NCBI GenBank assembly: GCA_009786295.1
Contig: WQTN01000079.1
Coordinates: forward strand, 1-5,804
Length of the DNA: 5,804 nt
Reading direction: 5' to 3'
Source: Methanomassiliicoccaceae archaeon
GTDB taxonomy: Archaea; Thermoplasmatota; Thermoplasmata; Methanomassiliicoccales; Methanomethylophilaceae
This document shows, piece after piece, positions 1 to 3,867 of the stretch. The notes beneath the pieces are model-generated. The model was given only the letters and a program-made list of their open reading frames with translations, was not told the DNA's origin and did no database searches. Both the position numbers and the translations under genes were made by a program. The stretch's first letter is position 1; each line of letters starts with the position of its first letter.

Positions 1-1033
1 CAAAGCCCAGCTCGACGGAGAGATAGTGACAGACGCAGAACCGATCATCGGTTACCTGCACAGAGGCTGGGAGAAGGAATGCGAGAACAGGATATACCCG
101 AAGATCATACCGATGGCGGACCGTCTCTGCTACGCCGCATCCATGACATACACACATCTGTATTGTATGACTGTGGAGAAGGCGTTGGGCATTGACATAC
201 CTGAGAAAGCGAAATACATCAGGATGATAGGGGATGAGATCTGCCGTATCCAATCGCACCTCATGTGGCTTGCGGCCGTAGGTACCGACCTTGGAAACCT
301 CACAGTGTTCCTGTGGTCGATGAGAGAGAGGGAATTCTTCATGGACCTCAATGTGAGGCTCTGCGGCGCAAGGATGACAACGAACTTCCCCCGCATAGGC
401 GGAGTGAGGAACGACATCGACGACGATTTCGCAATGTACACGACAAGATGCATCAACCGTTTCGAGAAAGCGATATGGGACGTGATCACACTGGTCGACG
501 ATTCGTCAACCTTCGTTTCAAGGATGAGGGGCACAGGCGTTCTCACAAGAGAGAGATGCGCCAATCTGGGTATCACCGGTCCGGCCATGAGAGGCACCGG
601 CGTTGATTTCGACATACGCCGTGATGATCCTTACGACAATTACGATAAGGTGGAATTCGAGGTGCCCGTACTCAAGGACGGAGACTCGTACTCAAGATAC
701 AAGATCAGGATCGAAGAGATGTTCCAGTCCTGCAGCATAATAAAGCAGGCGCTGGAAAAGATCAAGGCCATCGGAAAGAACGCACCATACAGGCTCAAAG
801 TGCCGTCAAAGGTACCGGCCGGGAGAGCGTTCATGAGAATGGAGGACCCCCGCGGAGAGTCCATGATGTGCCTAATCTCTGACGGATCCGATAAGCCTTA
901 CAGGCTCAAAGTGCGCAGTCCGATCTTTGTGAACGTATCTGCCGCCAAGCCGTTGGTGCAGGGATGCAGGATCGCAGACGTGCCCGTGGTAATGGCGATG
1001 ATAGACATGTGTCTGGGAGAGACCGACAGGTGA
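1..1033 (+). CDS. fpoD: Complex I-type subunit D (FpoD/NuoD, 49 kDa-type), 5' partial
   Basis: This is the peripheral-arm subunit that, with subunits B and H, forms the pocket where a quinone or methanophenazine-type carrier is reduced; it descends from the [NiFe]-hydrogenase large subunit. The frame is open from base 2 and gives 343 residues to the TGA at 1031-1033. The first residues, LDGEI then PIIGYLHRGWEK, match the N-terminal strand region of the family, so only a few tens of residues are missing upstream. The GTG at 26 is internal and is not the start. Other family marks are the DRLCY segment followed by LYCMTVEKAL (codons about 119-187), DEICRIQSHLMWL, and the C-terminal run EDPRGE, DGSDKPYRLKVRSP and LGETDR. 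A [NiFe] site cannot form because two of the four ligand cysteines are absent, but cysteines remain at codons 128-130 and 1010-1012, where most complex I proteins have other residues as I recall. Subunit H follows after 4 bases. The family is certain; naming it Fpo rather than Nuo depends on the archaeal assignment. Confidence 0.96.
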   Translation, partial: KAQLDGEIVTDAEPIIGYLHRGWEKECENRIYPKIIPMADRLCYAASMTYTHLYCMTVEKALGIDIPEKAKYIRMIGDEICRIQSHLMWLAAVGTDLGNLTVFLWSMREREFFMDLNVRLCGARMTTNFPRIGGVRNDIDDDFAMYTTRCINRFEKAIWDVITLVDDSSTFVSRMRGTGVLTRERCANLGITGPAMRGTGVDFDIRRDDPYDNYDKVEFEVPVLKDGDSYSRYKIRIEEMFQSCSIIKQALEKIKAIGKNAPYRLKVPSKVPAGRAFMRMEDPRGESMMCLISDGSDKPYRLKVRSPIFVNVSAAKPLVQGCRIADVPVVMAMIDMCLGETDR

Positions 1034-1034
1034 T
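1029..1034 (+). promoter_or_regulatory. Ribosome binding site of subunit H
   Basis: GGTGAT, within AGGTGAT at 1028-1034, matches the archaeal anti-Shine-Dalgarno complement AGGAGGTGATCC. The GGTG core ends 5 bases before the ATG at 1038. It overlaps the last codon and stop of subunit D, so the two genes are probably translationally coupled, and it supports 1038 as the start of subunit H. Confidence 0.75.
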
Positions 1035-1037
1035 ATT

Positions 1038-2210
1038 ATGGGATACAGCAGCATTCTGAATTGGATAACATTCAAGGATATGATGGACAATGCGTTCTAT
1101 CCCTTTGCCTCGTACAACCTTCCGTATGATATCTCCTATAAACTTTGGGAGATCATCGGCGGATTGATCGCGTGGCTTGTAAACCTGCTTTGGCCCGGCA
1201 ACGGGCTGTCGACATGGCTCATATCGGACGAGGTCTCCAACCTGTTCGCCCTTTTGATCTTCATGCTTGTGATCTTCATTGTCGCCTTCGTTGTGACCCT
1301 TATTTCTCTGTGGATGGAGCGTAAGGTCCTCGGAAGGCTGATGGACAGAAGAGGCACCATGATCGGACTGAAAGGATTCCTTCAGTGCATCGCGGACGGC
1401 CTCAAGACATTCATGAAAGAGAACGTTATACCGAGAAAGGTCGACAAGACCACATATATGTGGACCGCAGCCCTGATAATCGGCACATCGGTCCTGATAG
1501 CATGCATGATCCCCCTTTCGCCGAGGTGGTTCGTCGTCAACTACGGGACAGGCCTGCTGATCATAATGGCGCTGTTCGCGCTGGCGCCTTTCTTCATACT
1601 TGTTTCCGGCTGGGCCCAGAACAATAAATATTCTCTTATCGGAGGAATGAGGGCTGCCGAGCTTATGGTCTCATACGAGGTCCCGATGCTCATAATGATA
1701 GCCACGACCTGTCTGCTGGCGGGAAGTTTCAATATCGGTGATATTGTCAACGCGCAGTTCGATACCGTCTGGTTCATAATACCGCAGATAATCGGTTTCA
1801 TCACCTTCATATTCTGCGCTACCGCCGAGGCCGAACGTGTGCCGTTCGACATCGCGGAAGCAGAGGCGGAACTTGTGGAAGGATGGCAGACGGAATACGC
1901 GGGAATGAAATGGGGACTCATCATGCTGGCGGACTACATGAGAGGATACGTCTCATGCGCCATGGTGGTCATAATGTACCTGGGAGGATGGCTGATCCCG
2001 TTCGCATCGGCGGACATAAACGGCCTGATCCCCGAAGTAGTGTTCCTGCTCAAGGTCTGGCTGATATTCTTTGTAATGATCTTGCTGAGAGGAGCGCTCG
2101 CGCGTGTAAGGACAGATCAGATCGTCAACATAGGTTGGAAGATCTTCATGCCGCTGTCGGTGCTGAACCTTGCTGTGGTGCTGGTGCTTAAACTCGGAGG
2201 TGTGTTCTGA
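1038..2210 (+). CDS. fpoH: Complex I-type membrane subunit H (FpoH/NuoH, ND1-type)
   Basis: This 390-residue membrane protein anchors the peripheral arm and, with D, B and A, makes the lipid-carrier cavity and the start of the proton path. Family marks in order are WMERKVLGRLMDRRG (92-106), GFLQCIADGLKTFMKE (113-128), GWAQNNKYSLIGGMRAAELMVSYEVPM (191-217), the acidic loop PFDIAEAEAEL (269-279) with D271, E274, E276 and E278, TEYAGMKWGLIMLADYM (285-301), and RGALARVRTDQIVNIGWKIFMPLSVLNL (351-378). About eight membrane segments are visible. The first canonical helix begins only near residue 70, so the protein has about 55 to 60 extra N-terminal residues compared with the roughly 325-residue bacterial form, including a hydrophobic stretch at about 37-52. 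The start has a GGTGAT ribosome site. Several normally constant positions differ: RRGTMIG where GPN is usual, LADY where EY is usual, and ARVR where PRxR is usual. Its TGA overlaps the next ATG by one base. Confidence 0.96.
   Translation: MGYSSILNWITFKDMMDNAFYPFASYNLPYDISYKLWEIIGGLIAWLVNLLWPGNGLSTWLISDEVSNLFALLIFMLVIFIVAFVVTLISLWMERKVLGRLMDRRGTMIGLKGFLQCIADGLKTFMKENVIPRKVDKTTYMWTAALIIGTSVLIACMIPLSPRWFVVNYGTGLLIIMALFALAPFFILVSGWAQNNKYSLIGGMRAAELMVSYEVPMLIMIATTCLLAGSFNIGDIVNAQFDTVWFIIPQIIGFITFIFCATAEAERVPFDIAEAEAELVEGWQTEYAGMKWGLIMLADYMRGYVSCAMVVIMYLGGWLIPFASADINGLIPEVVFLLKVWLIFFVMILLRGALARVRTDQIVNIGWKIFMPLSVLNLAVVLVLKLGGVF
2196..2202 (+). promoter_or_regulatory. Ribosome binding site of subunit I
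   Basis: GGAGGTG lies 7 bases before the ATG at 2210, inside the last codons of subunit H. With the TGATG overlap of stop and start it indicates coupled translation and fixes the start of subunit I. Confidence 0.8.
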
Positions 2211-2962
2211 TGGCCTGGAGCAAATACAAGACAAAGTACATGGACTCTCCAAAAAGCACGGCAAGCTCCCTCTGGGTCATGAAGCCGCTGTGGAAAGTGT
2301 TCAGGTTCTTCTGTAAGACTGCCGTGCGCAGACCGGTCACAATCCTGTACCCATATGAGAAGATGTGGATGCCGGAGAACTACCGCGGACGCCCCGGGCT
2401 CAGGTTCGATAAGTGCGTCGCATGCGGTATGTGCGCGAAGATGTGCCCCACCGCATGCATAAAACTGGTGGAGGTCGAGGATGCGTCAGGGCAGAAGGTC
2501 ATGAGGCCGCAGGCCAATCTCGGAAGATGTGCGATGTGCGGATACTGTGCGGAGTACTGTCCCGTAAATGCGATGACGGTCACTCCCGAGTTCGAACTTG
2601 CCGAATATACGAGAGAGGACCTGATCTACGGCCCCAGAAGGCTGGCTTACGAAGGCGCTACCGAAAAGATGGAGATACACCTTGAGCAGACCCTTATGTC
2701 GGACATAAAGAACGGGAACCCCGAAAGGAGGATATCACCGTTCAAGACCGACAGACCTGTACTCAACTCAGCCAAGTGCATAAGCTGCAAAAAATGCGAG
2801 AAGGTGTGCCCTGTGAATGCTGTCAAAATGGTCGAGCACGGAGTGAATGAAAAAGGCAGGCCCATACTCTATCCTGAGTTCAATGATGCCGCCTGCATAT
2901 GCTGTGCGAATTGCGTAGAGGACTGTCCTAAGGACGCTCTCCGTATCAATGAGGTGCTATAA
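2210..2962 (+). CDS. fpoI: Complex I-type iron-sulfur subunit I (FpoI/NuoI) with extra C-terminal 2[4Fe-4S] domain
   Basis: This 250-residue iron-sulfur protein carries electrons in the peripheral arm toward the cluster of subunit B. The N-terminal half is a standard NuoI: an amphipathic region with RRPVTILYPYEK (40-51), then RGRPGLRFDKC and two CxxCxxCxxxCP motifs at C69/C72/C75/C79 and C107/C110/C113/C117 (clusters N6a and N6b of the family), then FELAEYTREDLIYGPRRL (128-145). NuoI proteins normally end soon after this point. Here a linker of about 45 residues leads to a second pair of motifs at C190/C193/C196/C200 and C229/C232/C235/C239, each followed by proline. The second pair resembles the first in spacing (39 against 38 residues between motif starts) and form, so it looks like an appended or duplicated 2[4Fe-4S] ferredoxin domain. 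It probably widens electron input, perhaps for docking ferredoxin, but that role is inferred. The ATG overlaps the stop of H by one base, and the TAA overlaps the next ATG by one base. Confidence 0.95.
   Translation: MAWSKYKTKYMDSPKSTASSLWVMKPLWKVFRFFCKTAVRRPVTILYPYEKMWMPENYRGRPGLRFDKCVACGMCAKMCPTACIKLVEVEDASGQKVMRPQANLGRCAMCGYCAEYCPVNAMTVTPEFELAEYTREDLIYGPRRLAYEGATEKMEIHLEQTLMSDIKNGNPERRISPFKTDRPVLNSAKCISCKKCEKVCPVNAVKMVEHGVNEKGRPILYPEFNDAACICCANCVEDCPKDALRINEVL
2951..2956 (+). promoter_or_regulatory. Ribosome binding site of subunit J, N-terminal half
   Basis: GAGGTG lies 5 bases before the ATG at 2962, within the codons for the last residues of subunit I. It supports the TAATG junction as the true start. 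Confidence 0.75.
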
Positions 2963-3291
2963 TGGAAATCCTGAACGATATCTGGAACGGATTCTGCGAT
3001 GTGATGGGGTACCTCTGGGAGAACTCGGATCTTGTGGCCTTTGTTATATTGGCCGCAATAGCCATAGCCGCCGCGTTGTATGTGGTGACTGCAAAAGAGA
3101 CAGTGCACAGCGCATTCTATCTTGCTCTCGTGTTCGTCTGCGTGGCGGTCACATATTTCTTCCTGGAGGCAGAATTCATCGGTGTGATCCAGATGCTGGT
3201 GTACGTGGGTGCGATAACAATACTGTTCGCATTCAGTATCATGCTGACGAGAAGGTATATAATGCGTAACGAAGGTGATTCGAATGAATAA
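2962..3291 (+). CDS. fpoJ: Complex I-type membrane subunit J, N-terminal half (FpoJ/NuoJ, ND6-type)
   Basis: This 109-residue protein matches the first three membrane helices of the J subunit, which links the carrier site to the antiporter-like subunits. Hydrophobic segments are at about 23-43, 50-68 and 72-95. The diagnostic part is TYFFLEAEFIGVIQMLVYVGAITILFAFSIML (64-95); it matches the third NuoJ helix with its conserved VYVGAI segment (Y81, G83), which forms a pi-bulge in solved complexes. Bacterial NuoJ is about 180 residues with five helices, so this protein covers roughly the first 60 percent. It ends in a charged tail (TRRYIMRNEGDSNE) that would face the cytoplasm. The rest of the subunit is encoded by the next gene in a different frame, with an 8-base overlap and its own ribosome site. 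The same two-gene arrangement is known to me from Methanosarcina fpo clusters, so I read it as a true split and not an error. Confidence 0.93.
   Translation: MEILNDIWNGFCDVMGYLWENSDLVAFVILAAIAIAAALYVVTAKETVHSAFYLALVFVCVAVTYFFLEAEFIGVIQMLVYVGAITILFAFSIMLTRRYIMRNEGDSNE
3274..3279 (+). promoter_or_regulatory. Ribosome binding site of subunit J, C-terminal half
   Basis: GGTGAT (AGGTGAT at 3273-3279) has its GGTG core 6 bases before the ATG at 3284. It decides the start: the upstream in-frame GTG at 3275 lies inside this site and so is unlikely to be used for initiation. Confidence 0.75.
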
Positions 3292-3577
3292 GAAAGTCGC
3301 GGTAGGCATATGCATATCAGCCATGTTGCTGGCAGTGCTCGCGGTATCAGTGATGGCAACAGATTGGGACGATTACGTCACCAACGATTCCCCGGAAAGC
3401 ATCGACTTCACCGGTGCGACGGACGAGTACGGCGTCATGGATACGAACTCGCTCAACTACGCATTGTTTGAAACATACGGCCCGTTGCTGCTGATCCTGG
3501 CGCTGCTTATGTTCGGCGCAATGATAGGCGGGGTCTGCATTGCAAGAGAGGAGGTGGAAAGCGATGATACCGATTGA
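3284..3577 (+). CDS. fpoJ: Complex I-type membrane subunit J, C-terminal half (FpoJ/NuoJ, ND6-type)
   Basis: This 97-residue protein supplies the last two helices of the J subunit. A lysine-containing start (MNKK) precedes a first hydrophobic segment at about 6-24. A polar, acidic loop of some 35 residues follows, then SLNYALFETYGPLLLILALLMFGAMIGGVCIARE (56-89), which matches the end of NuoJ, where an LF..Y..P segment leads into the final helix and a short basic end. Placed after the three helices of the preceding gene this gives the five-helix topology, with the break in the cytoplasmic loop between helices 3 and 4. The first segment also looks like a signal peptide ending VMA, but the match to helix 4 makes retention as a membrane helix more likely. 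The ATG at 3284 is preferred to the GTG at 3275 because the ribosome site covers the latter. It overlaps the previous gene by 8 bases and subunit K by 14 bases. Confidence 0.88.
   Translation: MNKKVAVGICISAMLLAVLAVSVMATDWDDYVTNDSPESIDFTGATDEYGVMDTNSLNYALFETYGPLLLILALLMFGAMIGGVCIAREEVESDDTD
3550..3556 (+). promoter_or_regulatory. Ribosome binding site of subunit K
   Basis: GGAGGTG, extended to AGGAGGTG at 3549-3556, is the strongest such match in the window. It lies 7 bases before the ATG at 3564 and within the last codons of the preceding gene. It selects 3564 over the upstream in-frame TTG at 3540. Confidence 0.82.
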
Positions 3578-3866
3578 GGTCTACCTCATATTCGCTGCCA
3601 TACTCTTTGTGATAGGAGCGTACGGCGTGATGGTCAAGAGCAACACAATAGTTGTTCTGATGTGTATCGAGCTGATGCTCAACGCAGCCAACATAAATCT
3701 CATTGTGTTCTCTGCGTTCACGACCGATGTGTTAGGGCAGGTGTTCGTGATAATGACCATATCGGTAGCTGCGGCAGAGGTCGCAGTAGGGATCGCGATA
3801 CTGCTCAACGCTTACAAGATAAAGAACACGACCGAGGCCGACGACCTCACAGCCATGAGGTGGTAA
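3564..3866 (+). CDS. fpoK: Complex I-type membrane subunit K (FpoK/NuoK, ND4L-type)
   Basis: This small three-helix protein forms part of the proton path between H/J and the antiporter-like subunits, as a relative of MrpC. From the ATG at 3564 it is 100 residues, the same length as the Escherichia coli protein as I recall it. Helices lie at about 4-22, 28-49 and 59-81. Its two membrane glutamates, E36 in VLMCIELMLNAANINL and E72 in ISVAAAEVAVGIAILL, fall at the same residue numbers as the essential pair of the bacterial protein. The segment GVMVKSNTIVVLMCIELMLNAANIN is typical of the family. The start overlaps the end of the J C-terminal half by 14 bases, and the stop is followed after one base by the start of subunit L. 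Nothing in the protein suggests loss of function. Confidence 0.96.
   Translation: MIPIEVYLIFAAILFVIGAYGVMVKSNTIVVLMCIELMLNAANINLIVFSAFTTDVLGQVFVIMTISVAAAEVAVGIAILLNAYKIKNTTEADDLTAMRW
3857..3862 (+). promoter_or_regulatory. Ribosome binding site of subunit L
   Basis: GAGGTG lies 5 bases before the ATG at 3868, inside the last codons of subunit K. It supports the 1-base gap between the TAA at 3864-3866 and this start. Confidence 0.75.
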
Positions 3867-3867
3867 G

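Noticed and set aside
26..28. GTG as the start of subunit D
   Set aside because: The frame is open upstream to the window edge and the residues before it (LDGEI) already match the family. There is no ribosome site, so the gene is cut by the window.
3275..3277. GTG as the start of the C-terminal half of J
   Set aside because: It lies inside the GGTGAT ribosome site that serves the ATG at 3284.
3271..3295. The break in subunit J as a sequencing frameshift or pseudogene
   Set aside because: The downstream half has its own ribosome site and methionine, both ends are tidy, and split J genes are known in archaeal fpo clusters.
3540..3563. Longer subunit K starting at TTG 3540
   Set aside because: The ATG at 3564 has a strong ribosome site at 7 bases and gives the family length of 100 residues with E36 and E72 in register.
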